Shown: piece by piece, positions 1-8,267 of the stretch
Layout of the letters: every line of letters starts with the position of its first letter
Numbering within the stretch: position 1 is the first letter of the stretch
DNA from: Microbacteriaceae bacterium PS02344
GTDB lineage: Bacteria; Actinomycetota; Actinomycetes; Actinomycetales; Microbacteriaceae
Length of the DNA stretch: 64,000 nucleotides
NCBI GenBank assembly: GCA_029959905.1
Contig: JASCNZ010000010.1
Coordinates: 1 to 64,000, forward strand
Reading direction: 5' to 3'
Program-made: the position numbers and the translations under genes
Notes under the pieces: generated by a model
Seen by the model: the letters and a program-made list of their open reading frames with translations, nothing else
What the model was told of the DNA's origin: nothing
Database searches by the model: none

Positions 1-72
1 CCCCCCCCCCCCCCCCGACGCGGGCCCCCCGGGGGGGCGGGGGGGGCGCGGGGGGGGGGGGGCGCCGGTCGC
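1..72. other. GC homopolymer tract at window edge
   Basis: The first bases are a run of 16 C followed by G and C homopolymers with almost no A or T. Nothing coding or regulatory is recognisable. It looks like a low-complexity contig end or a sequencing/assembly artefact rather than genomic sequence, although the window alone cannot prove this. Confidence 0.6.
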
Positions 73-102
73 GTGCGCGATGCACCCGCCCGACGCGTCG
101 AG

Positions 103-1407
103 TCAGTACCAGATGTCGAGGGAGGGCGCCGGAGACACCGAGAAGGCGACGTCGAGCGCCCGAAGGGAGGCGTCGTCGGCGTCGATGAGCCCCGCGCCGG
201 CGAGGGCGGAGGCCCGCACGCCGCCCGCGTAGAGCGACGACAGAGCCGCGACGCCGATCGTGACCGAGGCCGGGTCGGATGCCTCGGCGGCGACGATGCT
301 CGGAGAGCCGCCGGCGGCGGCGTGCACCCGCCAGGTGCCGTCGGCGAAGCCCAGCGGATCGACCACGCGCAGCGTCAGTTCGACGTCCGCCGCGTACGTT
401 CGCGCGGCGAGCGCCGCGGGAACGTCGAGGATGCGCAGCCAGCCGTGGTCGTGCACTTCCTGAGCCACGCCCCGCTGGTCAGCGACGAGCCACGGAAGCG
501 GGTCATCGGGTGTCTGCAGGTCGGCGGTGACCTCGTCGACGAGGTCGTGCTGCAGAGCGAACCGCCACAGCGCCGCCCGGGCGTCGCGTGTCTCGGCGAC
601 GAGCATCCGCACCCGCAACGAGAAGCGGAAGCTGCCCTCGCGGTCGTCGACGGTGTAGACCAGCACGCCGCGCACCTCGCCGTCGGCGTCGAGGTGGCGC
701 ACCCCGCGCACCTTGTCGCGGTCGGCCTCGGCGGGGGCGACACCGGCGAACTGCTGCCACCGGCCGGGCCAGCCTGCAATCCGCCCGGATCGCGTGCGTC
801 GTGCCCGTTCGTGCACCTGCGCGAGGTCGTCGACGAGCTGCTCCCGCTCCCGGTACTCCAGCCGTCCGGTCGGTTCGAACCCGCCCCATCCCGCCCGGCG
901 GGTGTCGACGGTGAAACGTGTGGCCGGCAGGGCGGAGCCGAAGCCGTAACGGCCGTAGATCGTCGCCTCCGACACCGTGAGGCCCGCGATGGCGATCCCC
1001 GCGGACCGGGCCGCGCGCAGTTCACCCTCGAGCAGAGCGCGCGCGATGCCGCGACGTCGATGGGTGCCGGCGACCGTCACACCGCTGATGGCCCACATGG
1101 GGATCTCTCCCCCGGGCACGGTCAGCGGGGTGACCCAGGAGTCGATGGTGGCGATGGGCAGCGTCCCCGCGGGCGCCCCCTGCTCGAAGACCCCGGTCGT
1201 GCGGCGCTCCGAGAGCGATTCGCGTGCGAAGGACAGCGCTTCGTCGTTGGCCTCTCCTCCGAGGAAGCCCCGCCCCACCGCGCGCTGGAAGGGGCGTGCC
1301 TGCACCTCGTCGCGGAGGTCGACGACGCGATAGTCCAGAGCGGATTCCCGCAGTCTGTCGCGGGAGGTCGTGTCGGCCGGGATCTCGCGCGCATCGATGA
1401 AGGTCAT
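103..1407 (-). CDS. Eis-like GNAT N-acetyltransferase
   Basis: A 434-residue protein built like the Eis family: two GNAT-type lobes and a C-terminal SCP2-like lobe. The acetyl-CoA binding loop is visible at residues 109-122 (V-T-V-A-G-T-H-R-R-R-G-I-A-R). A YGRYGFG segment at 151-157 holds the tyrosine expected as general acid. Eis enzymes use the C-terminal carboxylate as base, and this protein ends in an aromatic pair (Trp-Tyr), as the family usually does. Known members acetylate amines such as aminoglycosides or lysines; the substrate here cannot be read from sequence. The gene is single and precedes nothing on its strand in the window. The start at 1407 sits 6 nt after a TAGGGT hexamer, suggesting a leaderless mRNA. 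Confidence 0.88.
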   Translation of the reverse strand: MTFIDAREIPADTTSRDRLRESALDYRVVDLRDEVQARPFQRAVGRGFLGGEANDEALSFARESLSERRTTGVFEQGAPAGTLPIATIDSWVTPLTVPGGEIPMWAISGVTVAGTHRRRGIARALLEGELRAARSAGIAIAGLTVSEATIYGRYGFGSALPATRFTVDTRRAGWGGFEPTGRLEYREREQLVDDLAQVHERARRTRSGRIAGWPGRWQQFAGVAPAEADRDKVRGVRHLDADGEVRGVLVYTVDDREGSFRFSLRVRMLVAETRDARAALWRFALQHDLVDEVTADLQTPDDPLPWLVADQRGVAQEVHDHGWLRILDVPAALAARTYAADVELTLRVVDPLGFADGTWRVHAAAGGSPSIVAAEASDPASVTIGVAALSSLYAGGVRASALAGAGLIDADDASLRALDVAFSVSPAPSLDIWY

Positions 1408-1413
1408 GCTTCC

Positions 1414-1419
1414 ACCCTA
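1414..1419 (-). promoter_or_regulatory. -10 element of Eis-like gene (leaderless)
   Basis: TAGGGT on the minus strand, 6 nt before the ATG at 1407. There is no purine-rich Shine-Dalgarno site at usual spacing. No clear -35 is seen. Confidence 0.5.
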
Positions 1420-1450
1420 TGGCGACCCGCCGACGTCGGTCGGATGCCGG

Positions 1451-1696
1451 TCAGTGCTGGGCGGCCTGCACCTCGCGCAGCCGCGCGAACACCTGGTCGC
1501 GCAGCTGCTCCGGTGCGGTTTCCTTGCAGGCTCGGGCGAGGACCTCGGTCAAGGTCGTCGCGACGAGAGCCTCGTCGCGGCACGCCGGGCAGTTCTCCAG
1601 GTGCTCGCGGATCTCGGCGTGCTCGGTGTTGCACACCTCGTTGCGGAGGTACTCCTCCAGATCCCGACGCGCCTTGTCGCAACCGCAGTCGCTCAT
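1451..1696 (-). CDS. rsrA: Anti-sigma factor RsrA/RshA (zinc, thiol-redox)
   Basis: An 81-residue ZAS-family anti-sigma factor. The signature H-x3-C-x2-C is at H32, C36 and C39, with further cysteines at C4, C6, C22 and C57. In the family, zinc-bound reduced protein holds the sigma factor, and disulfide formation on thiol oxidation ejects zinc and frees it. The ATG at 1696 overlaps the TGA of the sigma gene (ATGA), so the pair is translationally coupled and made in one transcript. The longer open frame upstream of this start only shadows the sigma gene. Assignment is firm. Confidence 0.93.
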   Translation of the reverse strand: MSDCGCDKARRDLEEYLRNEVCNTEHAEIREHLENCPACRDEALVATTLTEVLARACKETAPEQLRDQVFARLREVQAAQH

Positions 1697-2355
1697 TTCC
1701 CGCTCCTCTTCTCGGCCGCGGCGATGCCCCGCTCCGCGGCGTAATCTGCCAGCAGCTCCCGCAGCATCCGCCTGCCACGGTGCAGACGACTCATCACGGT
1801 GCCGATGGGGGTCTTCATGATGTCGGCGATCTCCTGGTACGCGAAGCCCTCGACATCGGCGAGGTACACCGCGAGCCGGAAGTCCTCGGGGACCGCCTGC
1901 AGCGCGTCCTTCACGATCGACGCCGGCATGTGGTCGATCGCCTCGGCCTCCGCCGAACGACTGTGACTGGCGGTGGTCGACTCGGCGCCGCCGAGCTGCC
2001 AGTCCTCCAGCTCGTCGATCGTGCCCTGGAAGGGCTCGCGCTGCTTCTTGCGGTAGATGTTGATGTACGTGTTCGTGAGGATCCGGTACAGCCACGCCTT
2101 GAGGTTCGTGCCCTGCGAGAACGTCGCCCACGATCCGTAGGCCTTGACGAACGTCTCCTGCACGAGGTCGGCGGCGTCGGCCGGGTTGCGCGTCATGCGC
2201 ATGGCGGCCGCATAGAGCTGATCCATGAACGGGAGCGCCTGCTCCTCGAACTCGCGCTGGGAGTCGTTCGAGGTCGCTGCGGTTGCGGTGTCATCCATCA
2301 CCGGCCAGTCTAAGCCGCCGATGTCCACCGCCCCACGCTCCAGCGTCGCCAGCAT
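1693..2355 (-). CDS. sigH: ECF sigma factor SigH/SigR
   Basis: An ECF sigma factor of the SigR/SigH group that activates thioredoxin and other thiol-stress genes. With the start at 2355 it has 220 residues. Region 2 spans about 41-105 (a [11 protein letters not shown] core at 63-73 and TNTYIN at 94-99) and region 4 about 155-202 (AYQEIADIM then [12 protein letters not shown]). The ATG at 2355 has an excellent Shine-Dalgarno (AAGGAG) and a sigma-R promoter upstream, so it is chosen. An in-frame ATG at 2298 would give 201 residues and is the start most homologues would suggest. It overlaps rsrA by 4 nt. Confidence 0.92.
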   Translation of the reverse strand: MLATLERGAVDIGGLDWPVMDDTATAATSNDSQREFEEQALPFMDQLYAAAMRMTRNPADAADLVQETFVKAYGSWATFSQGTNLKAWLYRILTNTYINIYRKKQREPFQGTIDELEDWQLGGAESTTASHSRSAEAEAIDHMPASIVKDALQAVPEDFRLAVYLADVEGFAYQEIADIMKTPIGTVMSRLHRGRRMLRELLADYAAERGIAAAEKRSGK

Positions 2356-2390
2356 CCGATCTCCTTCTCGGCGGGTGCGCCGCCGTTCAC

Positions 2391-2396
2391 TAAGGT
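2391..2396 (+). promoter_or_regulatory. -10 element of aroA (leaderless)
   Basis: TAAGGT lies 7 nt before the aroA ATG at 2404. A GTG at 2395 is in frame but falls inside this element, which argues for the ATG. The AAGGTGG string could alternatively act as a Shine-Dalgarno. Confidence 0.45.
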
Positions 2397-2398
2397 GG

Positions 2399-2424
2399 AA
2401 CCGATGAGCGCGAACAGGTATTCC
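2399..2424 (-). promoter_or_regulatory. Sigma-R/SigH promoter of sigH-rsrA
   Basis: On the minus strand GGAAT (2424-2420) is followed by exactly 18 nt and GTT (2401-2399). That matches the published Streptomyces sigma-R consensus GGAAT-N18-GTT. Transcription would begin near 2390 and give about 35 nt of leader with AAGGAG before the ATG at 2355. This implies autoregulation of sigH. The element lies within the first codons of divergent aroA. Confidence 0.75.
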
Positions 2425-3729
2425 CCCTCCCCCGCCCGGGGCGTCTACGCCGCGCCCGTCGGCGAGCGACCGGTCCACGCGACCCTGACGATCCCCGGCT
2501 CGAAGTCGCTGACGAACCGCGAACTCATCATCGCGGCGATCGCGGACGGACCCGGCCGCCTCATCGCCCCCCTGCACTCCGACGACTCCCGCCGCATGGT
2601 CGACGCGCTGCGCGCTCTCGGCATCGGCATCGACGAGGTCGACACCGGCGGGGAGTTCGGCCCGGACCTCGTCGTGACCCCCGCGCGTCTCCGGGGCGGC
2701 GTGACCGTCGACTGCGGCCAGGCGGGAACGGTGATGCGCTTCGTGGCCCCGCTCGCCGGCCTCGCCGCGTCCGATGTGCATCTGACCGCGCACGAGACCG
2801 CGCTTCACCGGCCGATGGGCGGCCTCATCACCGCTCTCCGCGACCTCGGCGTCGACATCGATGACGAGGGCACCTGGGCACTCCCCTTCACCATCCGCGG
2901 GCACGGGCGCATCCGCGGGGGCCGCGTCGAGATCGACGCCTCCGCCTCGAGCCAGTTCGTCTCCGGCCTGCTGCTCGCCGCACCGCGCTTCGACGTCGGT
3001 CTGCATCTCGTGCACACCGGCGATCACCTGCCGAGCCTGCCCCACATCGACATGACCATCGAGGCTCTCAGCCGACGCGGCATCCGCATCGAGCGTCCGG
3101 CCACCGGCGAGTGGCTCGTCGAAGCGGGCATCCCTCGTGCGAAGGAGATCGCCATCGAGCCCGATCTCTCCAACGCTGCTCCCTTCCTCGCCGCAGCCCT
3201 CGTCACGGGCGGAGCCGTCTCGGTGACGGGGTGGCCCGCGCACTCCACGCAGCCCGGAGCCCTCTTGCCCGAGATCCTGCAAGCGATGGGCGCCCACACC
3301 AGCCGACACGGCGGGGCGCTCACCGTGCGCGGCGGCAGCGGCATCCGCGGTCTCGACCTCGACCTGTCGGCGGCGAGCGAGCTCACACCGACTCTCGTCG
3401 GGCTGGCGGCCTTCGCGGACGGCCCGACCACGATCCGCGGCATCGGGCACATCCGCCTGCACGAGACCGACCGCATCGCGGCGCTGATCGGGAACCTTCG
3501 TGCGCTGGGCGGCGAGGCGGAGGAACTGCCCGACGGTCTGCGAGTGATCCCCCGCGCTCTCACCGGAGGCACGTGGAAGGCGCATCACGATCACCGGATG
3601 GCCACGACCGGAGCCCTCATCGGACTCCGCGTGCCCGGCGTCGAGGTCGACGACATCGGGACGACGGCGAAGACGCTTCCCGAATTCACGCTCCTGTGGG
3701 AGCGGATGCTCACGGGCAGCACCGCGTGA
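2404..3729 (+). CDS. aroA: 3-phosphoshikimate 1-carboxyvinyltransferase (EPSP synthase)
   Basis: A 441-residue EPSP synthase, the sixth step of the shikimate pathway: shikimate-3-phosphate plus phosphoenolpyruvate gives EPSP and phosphate. The substrate loop PGSKSLTNR is at residues 31-39, followed by the CGQAGTVMR phosphoenolpyruvate loop, LHETDRI and HDHRMA motifs near the end. Length and motif order are normal for the family. The gene is divergent from sigH and overlaps rsgA by GTGA, so the two are one operon. Its 5' end also contains the sigH promoter on the other strand, so the two genes constrain each other's sequence. Confidence 0.95.
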   Translation: MSANRYSPSPARGVYAAPVGERPVHATLTIPGSKSLTNRELIIAAIADGPGRLIAPLHSDDSRRMVDALRALGIGIDEVDTGGEFGPDLVVTPARLRGGVTVDCGQAGTVMRFVAPLAGLAASDVHLTAHETALHRPMGGLITALRDLGVDIDDEGTWALPFTIRGHGRIRGGRVEIDASASSQFVSGLLLAAPRFDVGLHLVHTGDHLPSLPHIDMTIEALSRRGIRIERPATGEWLVEAGIPRAKEIAIEPDLSNAAPFLAAALVTGGAVSVTGWPAHSTQPGALLPEILQAMGAHTSRHGGALTVRGGSGIRGLDLDLSAASELTPTLVGLAAFADGPTTIRGIGHIRLHETDRIAALIGNLRALGGEAEELPDGLRVIPRALTGGTWKAHHDHRMATTGALIGLRVPGVEVDDIGTTAKTLPEFTLLWERMLTGSTA

Positions 3730-4796
3730 GCTGGCTCGACGACCCCGACGACCTCGACGACGACTTCGAGGACTTCGACGAGAGCAGCATCCGCTCCCGG
3801 CCGAACCCGAAGGGCAACCGCCCCCGCACCAAGCGTCGGCCGGCTCACGAGGACGCCGAGATCGGGCGCGTCCTCGGCGTTGATCGCGGCCGCTACGCCG
3901 TGCTGCTCGGCGAGGACACCGCAGACGAGCGAACCATCACCTCCACACGCGCGCGCGAACTGCGCAAGACGCCCATCGTCACGGGCGATCGCGCCAGGGT
4001 CGTCGGCGACACCTCGGGAGCCGAGGGCACGCTGGGGCGGATCGTGGGGATCGTCGAGCGCTCGTCCCTGCTGCGTCGCAGCGCGGACGACACCGACCAG
4101 GTCGAGCGGGTCATCGTCGCCAACGCCGACCAGATGCTCGTCGTGGTGGCGGCGGCCGATCCCGAGCCCCGCGAGCGCCTCGTCGACCGCTACCTCGTCG
4201 CCGCCCTCGATGCCGGCATCCGGCCGTTGCTCGTGGTGACCAAGACCGACCTCGCCGACCCGACCGCGTTCCTCGCGCACTTCGAGGGCCTCGACCTCCG
4301 CGTCTTCACCAGTGCCCGCGACGTCATGCCGGTCGACGAGATCGGCGCAGCGCTCGTCGGACACTCGACCGTGTTCGTGGGGCACTCGGGCGTCGGCAAG
4401 TCCACGCTCGTCAACGCGCTCGTCCCGTCGGCAGGGCGCGCGACGGGGCACGTCAATCAGGTGACGGGACGCGGCCGGCACACCTCATCGTCGACGGTGT
4501 CGCTGCGGTACCGCGGCGACGGCGGCAGCGGATGGGTCATCGATACCCCCGGCGTCCGCTCGTTCGGGTTGGGGCACGTCGATCCCGCGAACATCCTCGC
4601 CGCGTTCACCGAGCTCGCCGAGATCGCGAAGCGCTGCCCTCGCGGGTGCACGCATCTCGCCGACGCTCCGGACTGCGCCCTCATCGAAGCCGCCGAGAGC
4701 GGCGAGCTCGGCGAGACGGGACGCGCCCGTCTCGACTCCCTCCAGCGGTTGCTGCAGACCTTCGCGGACAAGGCGGAGCACCCCTTCGGCCGATAG
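3726..4796 (+). CDS. rsgA: Ribosome small-subunit GTPase RsgA
   Basis: A 356-residue circularly permuted GTPase that helps 30S ribosome maturation. The permuted order is visible: G4 TKTD at 172-175, then G1 GHSGVGKS at 219-226, then G3 DTPG at 273-276. The C-terminal zinc site has C304, C308, H310 and C317. An OB-fold region lies at about 45-115. The first 40 residues are an acidic then basic disordered extension typical of actinobacterial copies. The GTG start overlaps the aroA stop. The gene's TAG stop forms part of the -10 element of the next gene, bcp. Confidence 0.95.
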   Translation: MSWLDDPDDLDDDFEDFDESSIRSRPNPKGNRPRTKRRPAHEDAEIGRVLGVDRGRYAVLLGEDTADERTITSTRARELRKTPIVTGDRARVVGDTSGAEGTLGRIVGIVERSSLLRRSADDTDQVERVIVANADQMLVVVAAADPEPRERLVDRYLVAALDAGIRPLLVVTKTDLADPTAFLAHFEGLDLRVFTSARDVMPVDEIGAALVGHSTVFVGHSGVGKSTLVNALVPSAGRATGHVNQVTGRGRHTSSSTVSLRYRGDGGSGWVIDTPGVRSFGLGHVDPANILAAFTELAEIAKRCPRGCTHLADAPDCALIEAAESGELGETGRARLDSLQRLLQTFADKAEHPFGR

Positions 4797-4799
4797 GCT
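4794..4799 (+). promoter_or_regulatory. -10 element of bcp (leaderless)
   Basis: TAGGCT, 6 nt before the GTG at 4806. Its first three bases are the rsgA stop codon, so bcp can be transcribed separately from aroA-rsgA without any intergenic space. Confidence 0.5.
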
Positions 4800-4805
4800 G
4801 GGCGG

Positions 4806-5279
4806 GTGACTCAGCGCCTCGAAGCCGGAATGCCCGCCCCCGATTTCACCCTGTTCGACCAGGACGGCCGCAGCGTGTCGCTCGCCGATCTGCGGGGGCG
4901 CAAGACGGTGCTGTACTTCTACCCGGCGGCGATGACCCCCGGGTGCACGACGCAGGCGTGCGACTTCCGCGACAGCATCGCCTCGCTGGAGGGGGCGGGA
5001 TACCAGGTCGTGGGCGTATCGAGGGACGAGCCCGCGAAGCTCGCGGCGTTCCGCGAGCGCGACGGCCTGACGTTCCCCCTGCTGAGCGACCCCGACCACG
5101 CCGTTCACGACGCGTACGGGGCCTGGGGCGAGAAGACCAACTACGGCAAGGTGATCGAGGGGGTCCTGCGCTCGACCTTCGTCATCGACGAGGACGGCGC
5201 GATCTCCCTCGCACAGTACAACGTCAAGGCGACGGGTCACGTCGCCCGGCTGCGGAGACTCCTCGGCGTAGACGCCTGA
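4806..5279 (+). CDS. bcp: Thioredoxin-dependent peroxiredoxin (Bcp/PrxQ type)
   Basis: A 157-residue atypical 2-Cys peroxiredoxin that reduces hydroperoxides in the cytoplasm with thioredoxin. The TPGCTTQAC motif places the peroxidatic cysteine at C47 and the resolving cysteine at C52, the PrxQ spacing. Length is normal. It follows rsgA by 9 bp but carries its own predicted leaderless promoter. The nearby SigH/RsrA pair belongs to the same oxidative-stress theme, but no sigma-R promoter is seen at this gene. Confidence 0.93.
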   Translation: MTQRLEAGMPAPDFTLFDQDGRSVSLADLRGRKTVLYFYPAAMTPGCTTQACDFRDSIASLEGAGYQVVGVSRDEPAKLAAFRERDGLTFPLLSDPDHAVHDAYGAWGEKTNYGKVIEGVLRSTFVIDEDGAISLAQYNVKATGHVARLRRLLGVDA

Positions 5280-5296
5280 TCGCTCGGGCGCGGAAC

Positions 5297-5692
5297 TCAG
5301 GCCCCTCCGCGCCCTCCAGCCGCGTCCGCTTCGCGCCGCGCACTCGCGATCAACAGAGCGAATCCCAGCAGGCCCGGCAGCCCGGCGCCCAGGACGAACG
5401 CCCACGGTACCGGCGCCAGCGTCAACGACGCGAGGGCGATGACGACCGCGAGCACCTGCAGCACCACGCCTCCCGACCGCGCCCAGGATCGTCCGACGCG
5501 AACGCCCGCGGCGAAGGCGAAGAGGCCGGCAGCACCGATGAGGGTCAGGACGATCAGCGCGATGGCGGTCGGAAGCGAGGAGGCGTCGCCCGCCCCGAGT
5601 CCGAGGAGTTCGAGGAACGCCACCACCGTGAGCGCCGCGCCTTCGGCCGCCAGGACCGCCGCCGCGGCGTTCGCGAGTCGGGGTGCGCGCAC
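5297..5692 (-). CDS. Small four-helix membrane protein, unknown function
   Basis: A 131-residue protein with about four hydrophobic helices covering most of its length and a short charged C-terminus rich in Arg, Ala and Gly. It resembles the many uncharacterised integral membrane proteins of Microbacteriaceae; no catalytic motif is visible. The GTG at 5692 is preferred because AGGAG stands 7 nt before it. A longer frame starting at 5758 would add 22 basic residues without a ribosome site and would run into the AT-rich promoter region. It converges on bcp across 17 bp. Confidence 0.7.
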   Translation of the reverse strand: MRAPRLANAAAAVLAAEGAALTVVAFLELLGLGAGDASSLPTAIALIVLTLIGAAGLFAFAAGVRVGRSWARSGGVVLQVLAVVIALASLTLAPVPWAFVLGAGLPGLLGFALLIASARREADAAGGRGGA

Positions 5693-5730
5693 GAAGTCTC
5701 CTAGGAATCGATTATGAGCGACAAAAAGCC

Positions 5731-5759
5731 TTGATTTAGAAGGTTTCCTGTAACACAAT
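5731..5759 (+). promoter_or_regulatory. Candidate whiB1 promoter
   Basis: In an unusually AT-rich patch, TTGATT (5731-5736), 17 nt, then CACAAT (5754-5759). This is a sensible housekeeping-type arrangement. It would give a leader of about 160 nt before whiB1. The 5693-5923 gap holds no gene that I can see. Confidence 0.4.
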
Positions 5760-5923
5760 AGAAACAGTCATGTGCTCCCACAGCGGCGTGGGGCGGGCGA
5801 TCCGCTCGCATCACAATTCACGGGCATCCGCCCGCATCTCAACAGGGTAACGGATCCCGAGCCGAGACCCGAATCGAGACCTCGCATCGCGAGTCTCACG
5901 ACAATCCACACCGAGGAGCCCCC

Positions 5924-6172
5924 ATGGACTGGCGCGACAAGGCCGCCTGCTTGACCGTCGACCCCGAACTGTTCTTCCCCGTCGGGAACACCGGTCCGGC
6001 CGTCGACCAGATCGAGAAGGCGAAGACCGTCTGCGCCACCTGCACCGTCACCGAGATCTGCCTCCAGTACGCCCTCGAGACCAGTCAGGACTCGGGCGTC
6101 TGGGGCGGCCTGTCGGAAGACGAGCGTCGCGCCCTAAAGCGTCGCGCTGCTCGCGCCCGCCGCGCCTCCTGA
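5924..6172 (+). CDS. whiB1: WhiB1-type iron-sulfur regulator
   Basis: An 82-residue WhiB-family protein. The four cluster ligands are C9, C37, C40 and C46, giving the C-x27-C-x2-C-x5-C pattern, followed by GVWGG (58-62) and a basic C-terminal tail that binds DNA. In Mycobacterium, WhiB1 is an essential nitric-oxide-responsive partner of the principal sigma factor. The ATG has a GAGGAG ribosome site. The gene stands alone, ends in a strong hairpin, and is next to pdtaS as in mycobacteria, which supports the WhiB1 subtype. Confidence 0.92.
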   Translation: MDWRDKAACLTVDPELFFPVGNTGPAVDQIEKAKTVCATCTVTEICLQYALETSQDSGVWGGLSEDERRALKRRAARARRAS

Positions 6173-6176
6173 TCAC

Positions 6177-6221
6177 CGCGAAGACCCCGCCTCGGATTCC
6201 TCCGACGGCGGGGTCTTCGCG
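6177..6221 (+). terminator. whiB1 terminator hairpin
   Basis: A perfect 15-bp inverted repeat (6177-6191 with 6207-6221) around a 15-nt loop, 5 nt after the whiB1 stop. It has no U-tract, as is usual in high-GC actinobacteria. Being symmetric, it may also stop transcription of the convergent pdtaS. Confidence 0.8.
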
Positions 6222-6245
6222 TGTGCGGGGTGAGCCGCCGACGTC

Positions 6246-7730
6246 CTACTTCTGCAACCAGCGCAGGGGGATGTCGATCACGACCTCGGTGCCCTGGCCC
6301 TCATCGCCGTGCCAGGCGATCGAGCCGCCGAGCTCACCCTGGATCAGGGTGCGGATGATCTGAGTACCCAGCCCCTGGCCGATGCGCCCCTCGGGCAGGC
6401 CGTGCCCGGTGTCGCGCACGGTCACGCGCAGATTCTCCTCGGTGCGCGCAGCGTCGATCGTGACGACGCCCTCCTGGCCGGCGAGACCGTGCTCCACCGC
6501 GTTCGTCACGACCTCGGTCAGCGCGAGCGCCAACGGCGTGGCGTACTCGCTCGGCAGCACGCCGAAGCGTCCGGTGTACTGCGTGCGGGCACGCGTGTTC
6601 GGCGCCGAGGCGACCTCGGCGACGAGCTTCAGCACCCGGTGGAACACCTCGTCGAAGTCGACCTTCTGGGTGAGCCCCTGCGCGAGAGTGTCATGCACGA
6701 CGGCGATGGAGTCCACCCGGCGCATCGCCTGGGTCAGGGCGTCTCTCGCTTCATCGGAATGGGTGCGTCGCGCCTGGATGCGCAGCAGCGACGCCACCGT
6801 CTGGAGATTGTTCTTGACGCGGTGGTGGATCTCGCGGATCGTCGCGTCTTTGGTGATCAGCTCCTGCTCCTGATGGCGCAGCTCCGATACATCGCGACAC
6901 AGAACGATCGCTCCGATACGCGTGCCATGGTCCTTGAGGGGGATCGCACGCAGCGACACCGTCACCCCGCGAGCCTCGACATCGGTGCGCCAGGGCGCTC
7001 GTCCCGTGACGACGACGGGGAGCGACTCGTCGACCTGACGCGACGGCGGCACGATGCGGGTGGTCACCTCGGCGAGGGACTCGCCCTCCAACTCGTCGTC
7101 GAAGCCCATGCGGTTGAAGGCCGAGAGCGCGTTCGGACTCGCGAACGTCGTCACGCCGTCGACGTCGATGCGGATGAGGCCATCGGATGCGCGCGGAGCG
7201 CCCCGGCGCGGAGAGGTCGGCGCCGCGGGGTCGGGGAAGCTGCCGTCGGCGATCATGCGGAACAGATCGTTCGCGCAGTCGTCGAAGGTGATCTGCTGGC
7301 GGGAGGGAGTGCGCGCCTCCCCCAGGTTGGTGTGGCGCGTCACCACGCCGATGACCTTCGGCGGGCGGTCGCCGGAGCGGCGCTCGCTGACGATCGGCAC
7401 CGCGCGCACACGGGTCGGCGTCTCCTCGAACCAGTCGGGTGACGACGAGTCGACGATCTCGGCGGTGTCGAAGGCGCTCTGAACCTGCGTGCGCCACTGC
7501 GGACGCACCCGCTCCCCCACGATGTCGCGATAGAAGAGGGTGGCGGCCCCGCTGGGCCGGGCGTGCGCCACGGCCACGAAGGACGAATCCTCGGTCTGCA
7601 CCCACACGACGATGTCGGCGGACGCGAGGTCGGCGAGGAGCTGGCCGTCGCTCGCGAGACGGTGCAGCCATTCGACGTCGCCGTCGGTCAGCAGTCCCTG
7701 GGCATGGACGAGATCGGAGAGCGTGGACAC
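6246..7730 (-). CDS. pdtaS: Cytoplasmic sensor histidine kinase PdtaS-like
   Basis: A 494-residue soluble kinase: N-terminal GAF-like sensor (about 1-165), PAS domain (about 183-290), then the HisKA_2 dimerisation helix with the paired histidines H302-H303 in REIHHRVKNNLQ, and an HATPase domain with N410 and GHG at 442-444. M. tuberculosis PdtaS has the same layout and pairs with the RNA-binding ANTAR regulator PdtaR; no PdtaR is encoded in this window. No membrane segment is present. The GTG start at 7730 follows TAGGCT by 6 nt. The gene converges on whiB1. Confidence 0.9.
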   Translation of the reverse strand: MSTLSDLVHAQGLLTDGDVEWLHRLASDGQLLADLASADIVVWVQTEDSSFVAVAHARPSGAATLFYRDIVGERVRPQWRTQVQSAFDTAEIVDSSSPDWFEETPTRVRAVPIVSERRSGDRPPKVIGVVTRHTNLGEARTPSRQQITFDDCANDLFRMIADGSFPDPAAPTSPRRGAPRASDGLIRIDVDGVTTFASPNALSAFNRMGFDDELEGESLAEVTTRIVPPSRQVDESLPVVVTGRAPWRTDVEARGVTVSLRAIPLKDHGTRIGAIVLCRDVSELRHQEQELITKDATIREIHHRVKNNLQTVASLLRIQARRTHSDEARDALTQAMRRVDSIAVVHDTLAQGLTQKVDFDEVFHRVLKLVAEVASAPNTRARTQYTGRFGVLPSEYATPLALALTEVVTNAVEHGLAGQEGVVTIDAARTEENLRVTVRDTGHGLPEGRIGQGLGTQIIRTLIQGELGGSIAWHGDEGQGTEVVIDIPLRWLQK

Positions 7731-7736
7731 CCCACC

Positions 7737-7742
7737 AGCCTA
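7737..7742 (-). promoter_or_regulatory. -10 element of pdtaS (leaderless)
   Basis: TAGGCT on the minus strand, 6 nt before the GTG at 7730. It lies between the Rv3235-like stop (7755) and pdtaS, so pdtaS need not depend on upstream transcription. Confidence 0.5.
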
Positions 7743-7754
7743 CGGTCCCCGTCC

Positions 7755-8141
7755 TCAGAGGATGGCCAGCGACGTCGCGCGCCAGCGACGGTCCATCCCC
7801 TCCAACCGGATCGCCACGGCCCGGGTGCGGCCGGGACCCACCACGACGACGACCGCCTCGATCACGCCGTCGACCGGCTCCGAGATGCGGAGGGAGCGCA
7901 GTTCGAAGACGGGCCGGGCTGGCGCGACGCCCCGGGCGCTGCGCGCACGTGCGGAGAGGTTGGCGCGCGTCACCAGGCTGCGGAATGCGTCTTCGTTGAA
8001 CCAACGCGCCAGCTGATCGACCTCTCGCACACCCCCGAGGACCTCGAGCACACCCTGGGTGAGAGCACGCAGCAGGGGGGCGGGGTCCGGCAGCTCGGAG
8101 GTGGGTGTGGGCTGGGGAGCGAAATACTCGTGAAGCGTCAT
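7755..8141 (-). CDS. Rv3235-family protein, unknown function
   Basis: A 128-residue protein of the actinobacterial Rv3235 family, recognised by the conserved RRWRATSLA-type C-terminus and the central FELRSLRISEPVDG region. It is predicted as an alpha/beta cytoplasmic fold without signal or membrane segment. Family members are usually near secA, and secA lies 4 kb away. The biochemical role is not known. The ATG at 8141 has GGAAAG upstream. It precedes pdtaS on the same strand by 24 bp. Confidence 0.75.
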   Translation of the reverse strand: MTLHEYFAPQPTPTSELPDPAPLLRALTQGVLEVLGGVREVDQLARWFNEDAFRSLVTRANLSARARSARGVAPARPVFELRSLRISEPVDGVIEAVVVVVGPGRTRAVAIRLEGMDRRWRATSLAIL

Positions 8142-8254
8142 GTCGCACTTTCCATCGGGGAAGATCGCGAGTCAGTAGAGCACGGCCGCTCGGCGCCCCG
8201 CGGGCGTCTGCCGCCGGAATGTGGATAACTCGTATACACGCGGGCCGACTCCCC

Positions 8255-8260
8255 TACGCT
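8255..8260 (+). promoter_or_regulatory. -10 element of the 8268 gene (leaderless)
   Basis: TACGCT, 7 nt before the GTG at 8268. No Shine-Dalgarno is present. Confidence 0.5.
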
Positions 8261-8267
8261 CGGTCGC

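Noticed and set aside
1-72. G/C tract as a structured regulatory element such as a G-quadruplex
   Set aside because: It lies at the window edge and is almost pure homopolymer, more likely an artefact. No gene depends on it.
73-2313. A 746-residue plus-strand frame at the window start
   Set aside because: It is the antisense shadow of the Eis-like, rsrA and sigH genes, whose proteins have clear families.
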